Positions 36,670 to 46,892 of a stretch of 64,000 bases of DNA are shown piece after piece. The translations under genes were made by a program, and so were the position numbers. Below the pieces are notes generated by a model. It saw only the letters and a list, made by a program, of their open reading frames with translations, had not been told where the DNA came from and did no database searches. The stretch is from positions 169,927 through 233,926 of the forward strand of contig PUQB01000346.1 in the NCBI GenBank assembly GCA_003024785.1. The letters run 5' to 3'. Source of the stretch: Selaginella tamariscina. Taxonomy: Eukaryota; Streptophyta; Lycopodiopsida; Selaginellales; Selaginellaceae. Numbering within the stretch: position 1 is the first letter of the stretch; each line of letters starts with the position of its first letter.

Positions 36670-37452
36670 CATAATCGTATTTATATTTTAGATTCAGACA
36701 TGAAAGCCGCTATTTCAAAGGATGCAAGTGAAGCAGCAGTGCAGAAGCTAGAGAATGCATCTCCTCTCCTTCTGTAAGTGCATTTCTTATTTAGCTGTAT
36801 AACATCGAATGTCTTATGCTGTTAACGAGCGTTTAAGTCTAACAATTACGTCATTGTGTTTCACAGGTATTTGCAAGCTTTTCCTTCCCGGCTTGACAAG
36901 GAATTCAGGTGTACATATCTAAAAGCTCAACTCTCAGATCAGGAGAGGTATGGCCTATATACGTTTCTATATATTTGTGTGTTGTGCAAGTGCTTATAGA
37001 GGAAAGTAAAACGCCATGCACACACACAAGTTTTAAAGAATGTATTACTTTGTGCAGGGCAGAGGTGCACTATACGACTCCTGAGGATTTTCCGACGTCC
37101 GTTCCATCTGAAATCAATGATTATGAAACAACTGAGAAAGACATACGAGTGGTGCGAGCCCTCAGCCAAGTAAGTAGACTAGACATACGTACTTTTAGTG
37201 TGTATAAGTAGAGTAGATATATGTGTATGTACGTATGCATGTGGCACTCGGCCAAGTAAGTAGAGTAGACATATGTACTTTTAGTGTGTATGTACGTATG
37301 CGTGTGTACTTACAGCCGTTCACCTTGTTGATGCTCCGAATCTTATTGATGGGCTTCGGGACGAAGAGTGTAACGGGAGAGTTAAGCTGCTTAAGCTTCT
37401 CAGGTAAATCTAGCCGACGTTTACCATAGATTGGTTCTCCCAGTTGAGGTCT
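35740..37452 (+). pseudogene. Unknown gene U, copy C
   Basis: This is the copy with an intact first exon (35740-35932), continuing past GPLIKRGIRLEISCILNP and joining in phase to exon 2 (35979-36043; ASQRDAVKEFMSLPFFTETQ). Exon 3 (36157 to about 36301) lacks its first 75 bases and has an in-frame TAG. Exons 4 (36692-36773), 5 (36867-36947) and 6 (37058-37169) read SDMKAAISKDASEAAVQKLE, FPSRLDKEFRC and AEVHYTTPEDFPTSVPSEIN. The final exon near 37317-37452 is shortened. A variable (AAG)n stretch, which would encode Lys after an ATG at 35674, precedes the start. I cannot name the family. Confidence 0.6.
36340..36670. repeat. (CA)n/(CG)-rich and (TA)n microsatellites in gene U intron
   Basis: Alternating CA with interspersed CG occupies about 36340-36405 and more CA tracts lie at 36430-36487. 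A pure (TA)n of over 20 units lies at about 36623-36667. The tracts differ in length between the three U copies. Confidence 0.85.
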
Positions 37453-37844
37453 AGTATATTTGTTTCTGTTTGCATTGTAAAGTGTGTATGTATGTCTGTA
37501 CTTTGAAGTATTTATTAATCGATGAAGTTATTAGTACAGAAGACATGATTTATCTTGGTTCAGCACAGATTACATCTATCTCCTGTCCAGTTTAGTGAAA
37601 CTTAAGTCCACTTGCGTTATAGGCATGTCACACACACACCAACGTTTTGTTTTTAAACTAAGTAAAATGTGTCACATAGCACACGACGTTACTTAATGAC
37701 ATAAGCTCTCTCCCGATTCTCCGCTACACACTTTGCTCTCACAAGGCTTTCTATCACATTATCTGTTTCAAATATATTCTTAGGATATTCTTTTCCCAGC
37801 CGTTATGATATGAACAGTAGTGTTTGCTAAACTAATGCTGTATA
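37453..37844. other. Spacer between gene U and PPR remnant (block C); no gene
   Basis: Near-identical to about 15090-15470 in block A; no coding character. Confidence 0.6.
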
Positions 37845-38730
37845 TACCCAGTTAAAACAAGACAGATTTGCAACGAGGAGTAGTCCTTACCAAATAAACA
37901 CACACATGGAAATTTGACGTGCATGGGAAATGCGAGAGGCACGCAAAGTGTTCGAGAGCACACATCCGAACTCTTTCTCGTGGAATATCATGATCTCACA
38001 TATGCCCAGAACGGGCATCTGCTCGAAGCTAGAACTTATTTGAGAAGATGCCACAGAAGAATACAGTGACATGGAACACGATGTTAGCGGCATCTTCCGC
38101 ATCTGGGAGATTGAATGATTGTTCGACCAAATTGCTGAGAAAGATTTAATTACTTGGACCGCCATGATACATATCTGGATAATGGCATTCCAAGGATGTA
38201 ATACCGGGATCTGGACTGCATTCAAACATGGAGGCAAGAGAGATCTTTGATAGAATTATCTCACAAGCGGACTGGACTACAATGGTTTCTGATATGCCCA
38301 AGAAGGGGATCTGCATTCTGCTAAGGTTTTGTCCGAGAGAACGCACAGTTTGGAACGTGATTACTTTCAATTGCATGATTGTGTCATATTACCAGAGTCG
38401 TCTTTGTTTAATCAAGGAACACCATGATCACTGCATATGCTCAAGAAGCTTATATCACGGACGATAAGATGTCGGAGAGAGACGCTCTGTCTTGGAACGG
38501 GATATTAAATGGTTATATTTATGTGGGGGATCTAGAAGTATTTTCAGTATGAATCCGGAACCGAATGTCGTGTCGTGGACTTGTCTGCTTGGAGGATATG
38601 TTCACAAAGGACGTCTTCTAGAGGCTAAGAGTGTGTTTGATTCGATGCCGCAGTGGAACTTGGTAGCTTGGAATTCTATGTTGCATGGCTACAGATTATT
38701 TAGAGAGATGCCGGAGAGGGATATTTCTAC
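37845..38730 (+). pseudogene. Decayed PPR copy (block C)
   Basis: Plus-strand remnants parallel 15471-16340, including NPEPNVVSWTCLLGGYVHKG. They end at about 38730, where a deletion relative to block A joins directly to the TATTCTACTATTGTGC spacer. Multiple stops are present. Confidence 0.75.
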
Positions 38731-38738
38731 TATTGTGC

Positions 38739-38774
<36 letters not shown>

Positions 38775-39390
38775 GGTGTGTATATACATCTATACATATA
38801 TATATATATTATATATATATATATATATGTATAGATATATATATATTATATATATATATTGTCATTAAATACATAAACATCACACAGATTACAAACATAG
38901 TATATACGTTGTTATAATGTCGAAATGAATATCTAAAATTATGTATTATTATTGTACATGGTTCTAGAACACACAAAACTGACGTAAAATAGTGGTGCAT
39001 GTAGAGTAGACTTTTGCGACCAAGGCTGATGGAAACCTGGCTGAAGAAACAACTTCAGTTGCTTGCATCTCAAAATTCATCATTGACGAGGTTATTTAAT
39101 TAATATACTATATATATATTATATTTTTTAAATTAATCTGTATTATTAACTATGACTTCAAAAAAGTGTATTATAATTGTAATAAACATGACAGGGACGT
39201 GGAAGTAAAATTCCATGTAATAAATATGATGTGGCAATAGATTTTCACTCTCACTTTCATTCATTCTGTTTAAACAAACTGATGTGGTGCGTACGTGGAG
39301 CTGAAATGAACAATATAATTTATAACATTATACTATAGTTTTTTTTTAAAGAAATGCACTATGCAATAAAATTAAAACAACATATTAACA
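38731..39390. repeat. (TG)n and (TA)n tracts and AT-rich spacer (end of block C)
   Basis: A TG tract lies at about 38743-38780. A near-perfect TA palindrome at about 38795-38862 is centred on atatgtatagatat. The remainder equals the 17000-17520 spacer of block A. No gene. Confidence 0.75.
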
Positions 39391-39439
39391 CTTCCAGCTA
39401 CATTATTTCACTATAGCAAGTAACTTAGTATAGTTTCAT

Positions 39440-41050
39440 GTAAGAACCCAATAAAGTTTTGTATTGAGTTAATAATTAATTATTTTTAGTTATTTTATTT
39501 AGTTTTTTTATACAAACTATACCCATTTACTAGACCAAGTGACCAATTTGGGTTCTTAGTGGGAGGTCCAAAGTTGGCATTTAACAAGTCACACATGCAT
39601 GTGATGCTAAGCAAAAATTTTGACAAAATTGAGCACATGCTTAAATTATTTTTGTTTATTACAAATTGCTTTCTATATTGAGTAGTCGTATCTTTGATAG
39701 TTGGAGTGTTAAAGTTTTAACCTGATGGACCAATGCATAATCATATAACGTTACTTAATAGCCATTTAGTGTCATCATCATGTGTGAATAACATTAAGTC
39801 TTTTAAGATAATCTTAAGATTTTGGGCATGACACTAAGTCTTCTAAGATAATTTTAACATCTTAGAAAATACCCAAGTAAACACAAGACTTGTGATTCCA
39901 CCTTAAATTGCATAGAGTGATTATCTTTATGACTCACGAGGATAACCCAAATAGACTTTAGGATCATTCCCTAGAAGACTACAAATTCATGCCTTAATTG
40001 CATTAAGGATAAGTGTCTTACACATACCGCACAATAGTTTTAAGGCATCATGACTTACCCTTTAAGGAATCACCTTCATTCGGGAGTACAACCCTTTCAT
40101 GGCAACAAGGAGTACCCTAATGCATAATTAATCCCTAAGGGTTTGTTTGATCAAATTATACCCTAGACCTAGGGTTAGTACCTATGTTATGCTAAGTAAA
40201 CCCTAAGGTTAAGTTTGGACAACCCTTAGCACGCGATCAAACGAGTGCCTCACAAAGGACTCCTTACTAATGAGCTTAGGTTGTTTAACCCCTGAACATG
40301 TTCACACATCGTACTAATTAGTTTAGATTTAACCTTTCTTGAGTGTGGATGCCTAAGGCTTAACATTTTAATGTAAACATAAACATGCATGCTTATTAGG
40401 ATATCTAACCCCCCTCGGCATTGAACCTATGACACAACCTTATAAGTTATACGTTGGGTGTTGTATCATGTGTTATTTAACATAGTGTCACATGTTCACA
40501 TGACATCATTTCCCAAGATGTATATTATTTTGCCATATCCCTCAGACTTGAAATACATATTGTGCGATGAACATGGTTTGTAGATACCAACCTTGAACCT
40601 TCAGAAACCTAGTAGAGAGAACTTATCAAGATCTTATATTCATAATTGAACAGGAACACAGACAATGGTCACATTATGAATCAGAATGTATCTCATGCTT
40701 AATTATAAGTGTTTTGACGGGGAGGATAAGCCTCAATCTCTAACTTAGCAAAACATGTACTTTGATAAGACTTTTTGAGTGTGTGTAAACGAGTTATTAA
40801 ACGAAGGAATTAGTTAAACCCATGGATGTAGCATACTCGAACATAATAATGTGGATTTGCCAACACTAAGGGTAAGATTACCCTTAGTCTGTGATGAGAG
40901 TGGCACAAAGAATGTGCTTTAATAACATAAGTTAGGCTTATGTTAGTGAAAAAAAAAAATCAAACCTCTTAGTTTCTAACATGCTTTCTCCACACTTATT
41001 TTACTTAATTTATGTGATGGAGACCCTCCTTATTTTCTTATTTTATAAAG
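39440..41050 (+). repeat. Repeat family R, plus-oriented diverged copy
   Basis: No coding frame is seen. Several blocks match the reverse complement of 62340-64000: taccctagacctagggttag (about 40159), gagtgcctcacaaaggactc followed by agcttaggttgtttaaccc (about 40244-40292), and agtacaaccc with ggcaacaagg (about 40093-40120). The order is conserved. It may be an LTR or untranslated region of an old retroelement. Confidence 0.65.
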
Positions 41051-41051
41051 T

Positions 41052-41077
41052 GGGTTGGTATGGAATCTTACACAACA

Positions 41078-41116
<39 letters not shown>

Positions 41117-41162
41117 ATCCACTATGTATTGTAGGCTACTGATTATCAAAGTTGATGCTCGA
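41052..41162 (+). pseudogene. Fourth L7Ae-like fragment, part 1 (intron 2 end and exon 3 start)
   Basis: (CA)n(TA)n and the acceptor atgtattgtag lead into CTACTGATTATCAAAGTTGA, the start of exon 3 as in 30508. It is cut at gatgctcga by the LTR of gypsy element 2. Confidence 0.8.
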
Positions 41163-41818
41163 TGTCACGACCCGATACAGAATACAGGTTTCCGGATACA
41201 GGACATGGGTTGTAGAACTTTCCTACAGGATTCCGGATACAGGATATGGGTTGCAGGACTTTCCTACAGGATATTCCTATCAGGATTCCGGACACAGGAT
41301 TCGGTTGCAGGATATTCCTACAGGATATGCCACAGGATATGCCTAGAGGATAAGGGACATGTGGACTCATCTTAGCCTCTGCATGCATGCAATCACTTTT
41401 GCATGCATGCAATCACTTTTAGCACTCATGCCTAGATTAGCTCTTGGAGTTGTGAGCATAAAAGCTCCGACCTAATTGTTGTACAATTAGTTACTATCAA
41501 CACCAGTCTTACTACGATCAATTTCGTCTCGTCTTGTTCTTGTCTTGTTTCCTGTCCTGTTCCTGTCTCGCTCCTGTTTCCTGTCCTGCTCCTGGATCCT
41601 GTCCTGCTCCTGGATCCTATCCTGCTTCTGTCTTGTTCCTGGATCTTGTCCTGCGCTTTCCTGTCTTGCCCCCGGATCCTATCCTGATCCTGTCTTGTTC
41701 CTGGATCCGTCCTGTTCCTATTCCTAGTTCTTGTCCTGCTCTCGGTCCTGTTCCTGAGTCAAGCCTTCATGTCTTTGGAATCCTGTTCTTTTCCTGGTTC
41801 CTGGATCGTGGCTTGACA
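41163..41818 (+). repeat. 5' LTR of gypsy element 2
   Basis: Begins TGTCACGACCCGATACAG and ends TGGCTTGACA. The first part holds a two-copy tandem repeat (gattccggatacagga type). The second half is a pyrimidine-rich run of cctgtcctgctcctggatcc-like repeats. Confidence 0.93.
41457..41489 (+). promoter_or_regulatory. LTR promoter: TATA-like box and predicted transcription start
   Basis: CATAAAAG at 41457-41464 lies about 30 bp before AGTTACTATCAA (41489-41500), a normal plant TATA-to-start distance. The same arrangement recurs in the 3' LTR. The start site is predicted, not measured. Confidence 0.55.
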
Positions 41819-41832
41819 GTTTGATAGTAACT
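41819..41832 (+). other. Putative self-complementary primer-binding site
   Basis: Two bases (GT) after the LTR end the sequence is TTGATAGTAACT (41821-41832). This is the exact reverse complement of AGTTACTATCAA at 41489-41500, the predicted 5' end of the RNA. Complementarity stops precisely at both ends. A usual tRNA-type TGG start is absent. Confidence 0.65.
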
Positions 41833-41909
41833 CCCTCATAGTCCTCCGTTTTTCAGTTACCTTTTTCTTGATTCCTTTCTTTCATATTCCTTCCTTTTCT
41901 TCCTAGATC

Positions 41910-42889
41910 ATGGCGGATTTTGAGCGCTTTCAACGCGAGCACCAAATGTTACTTCATGAGCTGGCCACTTTGCGCCAAGTGGTCACCGACCTGCAAGGTT
42001 CCACCACTGCGGCACATGCAGCTGCTGATGCATCCTCCAAGGCTACTGCGCAGGCTCTCTCCCAGGCATCGGTGGTTCCCTCTTCATCAAATTTTCTTCG
42101 GAGCCGAAGGTTAGCATGCCAGAGAAGTTCAGTGGCAATCGTGCCAATTTCCAAGGTTTCCTGAATCAGATTCGACTCTTGATCCGTATGCAACCACGGC
42201 GCTACTCGACTGATGCTCAAAAGGTGGGTCTTTTTGGCATCCTTACTAAGTGGATCTCCACGGGCTTGGGTTGCCCCTTGCTGGAGCGTGACGACCCATT
42301 GATGGAAGACTTCGAAGGTTTCGTGGCCGCCTTTGAAGCCTGTTTTGGAGATCCTGATAAGTACCGTCCGTATCGTGCACGAAGTTACGAAAGCTCACTC
42401 AAGGATCCCGACCAGCCTCCGTCTATGCATCCGAATTTCAGCAACTTTGCACGAACATTCCATGGGACGAGACTGCATTGATCGAACACTTCTTGTTTTG
42501 GGTTGAGGGACGACGTGAAGGACCTTCTCCTTACGTTACCGGATGCCCAAACATTGGCGGAGATCATGCAACAAGCTGTTCGTTGCGACAACCGTTTGTT
42601 CGAGCGTCGTCAGGAAAGATCCCGTCAGCAGTTCCTGCAAACCAATCCTGCAGCTGTGGTACATGTTCCTGCACCACCTTCTGGAGTAGTTCCTATGGAG
42701 GTTGAGAAATCCAAGCGTGGCTCTCTTTCCGCTGCTGAGAAGCAACGTCGTCGCAGTGAGAACCTGTGCTTGTATTGTGGTGGAGCAGGACACAAGGTGG
42801 CAGATTGTCCTATTAAAGCCAGGAACTTCAAGACGCGTGAAGTTGAAGCTGAAGTTCAGTCGGAAAACTCCAATGTCCACTTCGTCTAG
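41910..42889 (+). pseudogene. Gag region, gypsy element 2
   Basis: The start at 41910 reads MADFERFQREHQMLLHELAT, a probable coiled coil. The frame shifts near 42100 to MPEKFSGNRANFQGFLNQIR (capsid-type core) and again near 42480-42500. The last frame ends with a CCHC knuckle, CLYCGGAGHKVADC, and a stop at 42889. The product packages element RNA. The two breaks would block a full-length Gag unless they are sequence errors. Confidence 0.85.
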
Positions 42890-42900
42890 GAGCCGCGAAG

Positions 42901-43827
42901 TTGGACGTAGGTGCAGGCTCCATTGGTGCTGCTCATACCATCCCATCACTTAAGTTTCCTGTACACATTCATCTTAATAATCGAGAGCTCATGGAGTTTG
43001 CCTTGTTAGACACTGGTGCAAATGCATGCTTCATGGATGACACGTTTGCAACTCAACATGGCATTTCGGTGGTGAAGTTGAAGCGTGCAGTTCCTGTAGA
43101 GGTGGCCGATGGGCGTCTAATTGCTTCTGGCGCAGTTACCCATGCTACCGAACCTCTCTCCTGCAGGTATGGCACATTCAACTGTTCAATTTCCTTCAAC
43201 TTGATCAAGACTCGGTCGACTCCCATCATTTTGGGCATGCCATGGTTCGTTGTTGCAAATCCGCAGATCGACTGGAGGTCTAGGACGCTCACGTTTTCCT
43301 CTCCAACAGCTAGGATCAATCCTGTACCTTCCTGTGTGCAGGATACATCCTTAGTATCTGAGGCAGTACAAGCTACAGGATTGACCGTGCCTGTTCCTGT
43401 ACCAGTGTTGAAGACTCCTCCTCGACAGGATTCACCTCATCAGTTCCTCAGCACATCGCAGGCTCTCTCCACTCCTGTAAGTTTGCGGTGTCCTGTACAG
43501 GGTTCTTCCAATCCTGTATCAGTGTCGAAGGTTCCTCCTCAACAGGATCCACCTCCTGTTGATTCGTCAGCACATTCGCAGGCTTCTTCCACTCTTGCGC
43601 AACCACGGACTCCTGTACAGGATTCTTCCAATCCTGTACACTCATCAACACCACACAGGTTTTTTCCAATCCTGCTTCTTTCTGTTACCCTGCTTCTGTT
43701 CCATCCCCCAAGATCCTTCCTCTTTTTCAGTCACAGCTCCCTCCTTCTCCTCTCCGAGTTCTTACCACTACCATGCATGAACTCGCCACTGATCCTGCTC
43801 CCTTCCACCTTTTTGCCTTTCAAGTAA
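42901..43827 (+). CDS. Aspartic protease and Ser/Pro/Gln-rich linker, gypsy element 2
   Basis: One open frame of 308 codons. LLDTGANACFMDD carries the DTG catalytic motif and PIILGMPWF the downstream protease motif. A long linker rich in Pro, Ser, Val and Gln follows, written by repeated cctgtacagga-like DNA. The frame ends before the reverse transcriptase, so a frameshift lies in the linker (about 43700-43910). Confidence 0.85.
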   Translation: MDVGAGSIGAAHTIPSLKFPVHIHLNNRELMEFALLDTGANACFMDDTFATQHGISVVKLKRAVPVEVADGRLIASGAVTHATEPLSCRYGTFNCSISFNLIKTRSTPIILGMPWFVVANPQIDWRSRTLTFSSPTARINPVPSCVQDTSLVSEAVQATGLTVPVPVPVLKTPPRQDSPHQFLSTSQALSTPVSLRCPVQGSSNPVSVSKVPPQQDPPPVDSSAHSQASSTLAQPRTPVQDSSNPVHSSTPHRFFPILLLSVTLLLFHPPRSFLFFSHSSLLLLSEFLPLPCMNSPLILLPSTFLPFK

Positions 43828-43914
43828 CTCCTACGTCCTCTTCTACCTTTCCTGTATCCGACTCCCTGTTTTTTCTCCTTCTCCTTCTCCTTCTCCTCCT
43901 TCTTCCCTACCATC

Positions 43915-45943
43915 CAAGTACCACGACTTTAAGGACGTTTTTGACAAGCACAAGGCTGCAGTTCTTCCTGTTCACAGGTCCTACGACTGTCCTATTGATC
44001 TTGCGGAAGGAAAGACTCCACCATTCGGACCGATTTATGCATTGTCACCCACAGAGTTGGAGGTTCTTCGTCAGTACATCGAGGACAACTTGGCATCCGG
44101 CTTCATTCGTCACTCAAAGTCCCCTGCAGGAGCTCCTATCTTCTTTGTCAAGAAGAAGGATGGGAGTTTACGTTTGGTTGTGGACTACAGGGGTTTGAAT
44201 CAAGTCACCATTCGGAATCGGTACCCGTTGCCATTGATCCCGGAACTTCTCGATCGGCTGCGAGGAGCAAAGGTGTTCACGAAGATCGACTTACGAGGAG
44301 CCTACAACCTTGTACGGATTCGTCCCGGCGATGAGTGGAAGACTGCCTTTCGTACAAGGTATGGACATTTTGAGTACACGGTAATGCCTTTCGGCCTTAC
44401 CAATGCCCCAGCTGTGTTCCAACACATGGTGAACGACATTTTCCGTGACTTCTTGGACCAGTTTGTGGTGATCTACCTCGACGACATCTTGATTTTCTCC
44501 AAGGACCAGGCGGCACATGACAAGCATGTACGACTAGTTTTAGAGCGGCTTCGCGAGCATGGCCTGTACGCGAAGTTGGAGAAGTGTTTTTTCGATAGGG
44601 ATTCGGTGGAGTTCTTGGGCTACATCGTCTCTCCTGCTGGCGTTTCCATGGACATGCACAAGGTGAAGACCATCGTGGAGTGGGAGAGGCCCAAGTCGGT
44701 ACGAGATGTACAATGTTTCCTTGGCTTTGCAAACTTCTACAGGCGGTTCATACAGGACTTCTCCAAGCGTGTACTTCCACTCACAGAACTCACCAAGCGC
44801 ACAGGACTTTTCTCTTGGTCCGACAAGGCGGAACACGCGTTCACAACACTCAAGGACGTTTTCACGACAGCTCCGATTTTAGCACATCCTGACCCTTCTC
44901 ATCCTTTCTTCATTGAAGCAGATGCCTCGGATTTTGCAGTAGGATCCGTGCTATCGCAAGTTGGAGAGGACAAGTTGCTTCATCCTGTAGCTTTTCACTC
45001 TCGTAAGTTCCTGTCGGCGGAGATCAACTACGAGATTCATGACAAGGAACTCAAGGCCATTGTGGATTCGTTTGAGGAGTGGCGGCATTTCCTGGAAGGT
45101 GCTGCACATCCTGTACAAGTTCTTACGGATCACAAGAACCTGGAGTACTTTCAAACGGCTCGGGTCCTCAGTCGGCGACAGGCTAGGTGGGCAGAGTTCC
45201 TATCACGTTTTGACTTCGTCATCGTCTACAGGCCCGGCTTTCGGAATGGCAAGGCGGACGCATTGTCTAGGCGCTCTTACCTTGCACCAAGCCCGGGCGA
45301 TCCTGCATTTGACTGTCAAAGGCAAGTGTTGTTGGGTCCTGATCGTTTCCGGCTTGCGGCACTGCAGGTTCATCAGGCTCCAGCAAATTCAACACTCCTA
45401 CAGGACGTCCGTTCGCAGTTGGCTACAGACGACTTGGCAAAGAATGTGTTCTCACACATTCATCCTGACGTTGCAAGTTCCTCTTCCTCCAGTTCCCGTC
45501 CAGACTACAACCTGTTCACCATACAGGATGGACTCCTGTACCGGGAAGGTCTCCTGTACGTTCCTGTTGGTATTTCCAGGACTCGTGTGGTACAGGATTG
45601 TCATGATACCCCGGCTACAGGACATTTTGGTGTGGCCAAGACAGTGGAGTTGGTGACTCGCAACTATTGGTGGCCTGGGTTGCGAGGTTTTGTGGAGAGG
45701 TTTGTACGGAGTTGTGACACTTGTAGCAGGTCGAAGATGCCTCATCATGCACCCTCTGGTCTTCTTCGTCCTCTTCCTGTTCCGTCTGCTCCTTGGAGAT
45801 CCATTTCTATGGATTTCCTCACAGATCTTCCTCCTTCTCGTGGATTTGATGCAGTTCTTGGGTGGTTGACCGTTTCACCAAGCAGGCTCATTTCCTACCC
45901 TGCAACAAGACAGCTACAGGTCAGACAACTGCCGAGTTGGTGA
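43915..45943 (+). CDS. Reverse transcriptase, RNase H and N-terminal integrase, gypsy element 2
   Basis: The region from about 43915 (HDFKDVFDKHKAAVLPVHRS) enters the long frame annotated from Met 44042. It includes VVDYRGLNQVTIRNRYPLPL, PFGLTNAPAVFQ and the catalytic YLDD at 44474-44485. RNase H shows EADASDFAVGSVLSQ and KADALSRRS. The integrase zinc domain follows (HDTPATGHFG, then CDTCSRSK) and the core with the first Asp in SMDFLTDLPP. After FDAVL the frame is lost (about 45860) and continues in the next entry. Confidence 0.93.
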
Positions 45944-46881
45944 TCCGCGAGGTGTTCCGACATCATGGTCTTCCTGAGAGCATTGTTTCCGATCGAGGTC
46001 CACAATTCATGTCCAAGTTTTGGCGAGAGCTTCTTCGGAGTCTACAGGTCAAAGCGGATCTTTCTTCAGGATATCACCCACAAACCGATGGGCAGTCCGA
46101 ACGCACAATTCAGACCTTAGAACAGTATCTTCGTTGCTTCATCAGTTACCAGCAGGACAACTGGTTGGACCTCCTTCCAATGGCGGAGTTTGCCTACAAC
46201 AACTCCATCCACGCATCTACAGGACAGACACCTTTCTTTGCTCTTACAGGCCACCATCCACGTTTTGACTTTGCTCCTCCCGCTTCTCCTTCTTCCGCTC
46301 CTGCAGTACAGGATCGTCTTCAGCATCTTCGGCAGGTACAGGATGATCTCCAGGTTCATCTTCAACAGGCACAGGAACGATACAAGCATCATGCTGATGC
46401 TCACCGTCAGCCGGCACCTGCATACAAGATTGGTGATCTCGTGTGGCTTCTTCGTCGACACATTCGCACCAACAGGCCTTCTTCTAAGTTGGATTTTCAA
46501 CGATTGGGCCCTTATAGGATCGTGGCGGAGGTAAATCCTGTAGCTTTCCGACTCGAGTTACCATCCACGGTGAAACTTCATCCTGTGTTTCACACCTCTT
46601 TGTTGGAGCCGTATCATCCTTCTTCTCTTCCCGGTCGTGTTTCTTCTCCTCCCCCTCCTGTGGTCATTGACACTGAACCTGAGTACGAAGTTGCAGCCAT
46701 CCTTGACTCTCGTCTTCATCGTCACCAACTCCAATACTTGGTGGATTGGAAAGGGTACCTGCCTACTGATCGCACTTGGGAACCTGCATCCAACTTACTC
46801 CATGCTTCTTCCAAGGTTGCTGCCTTCCATCGGCATTATCCTGCTAAACCAGGTCCCAAGACTCGTGGAACTCGTCTTTAG
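45862..46881 (+). CDS. Integrase core and chromodomain, gypsy element 2
   Basis: One open frame of 339 codons overlapping the previous one. It starts VDRFTKQAHF and contains VSDRGPQF (second Asp) and TDGQSERTIQTLEQYL (Glu). The IN C-terminal domain reads GDLVWLLRRHI and LGPYRIV. The chromodomain spans about 46678-46860 (YEVAAILDSR, YLVDWKGY, TWEPASNLL). Chromodomains steer integration toward marked chromatin. The stop TAG at 46879-46881 directly precedes the polypurine tract. Confidence 0.93.
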   Translation: MVDRFTKQAHFLPCNKTATGQTTAELVIREVFRHHGLPESIVSDRGPQFMSKFWRELLRSLQVKADLSSGYHPQTDGQSERTIQTLEQYLRCFISYQQDNWLDLLPMAEFAYNNSIHASTGQTPFFALTGHHPRFDFAPPASPSSAPAVQDRLQHLRQVQDDLQVHLQQAQERYKHHADAHRQPAPAYKIGDLVWLLRRHIRTNRPSSKLDFQRLGPYRIVAEVNPVAFRLELPSTVKLHPVFHTSLLEPYHPSSLPGRVSSPPPPVVIDTEPEYEVAAILDSRLHRHQLQYLVDWKGYLPTDRTWEPASNLLHASSKVAAFHRHYPAKPGPKTRGTRL

Positions 46882-46892
46882 GGAGGAGGTGC
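46880..46892 (+). other. Polypurine tract, gypsy element 2
   Basis: AGGGAGGAGGTGC directly precedes the 3' LTR, the expected plus-strand primer site. Confidence 0.85.

Larger units (their letters stand above)
24616..39390. repeat. Tandem block C (interrupted by a gypsy element)
   Basis: The third copy of the block lacks the PPR 5' part and begins within the AT spacer (about 24616-24640). A gypsy element occupies 24677-29401. The block resumes with the fullest L7Ae-like gene, a three-unit foldback array, the inverted L7Ae-like arm, gene U copy C, a PPR remnant and the same terminal spacer as block A ending at caacatattaac (about 39390). Unrelated sequence follows. Confidence 0.75.

Noticed and set aside
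7267..39390. CRISPR-like array
   Set aside because: Repeats are 1.2 kb or 10 kb, the genome is eukaryotic, and no short regular repeats with unique spacers occur.
40150..40210. Telomere-like ccctaa and taaggg words (also near 5205 and 21890)
   Set aside because: They are single or double occurrences, not tandem arrays.
43731..43913. Minus-strand open frame with KKEKEKEKEK
   Set aside because: It is antisense to the pyrimidine-rich linker of gypsy element 2, where (CTC/TTC)n reads as Lys/Glu.
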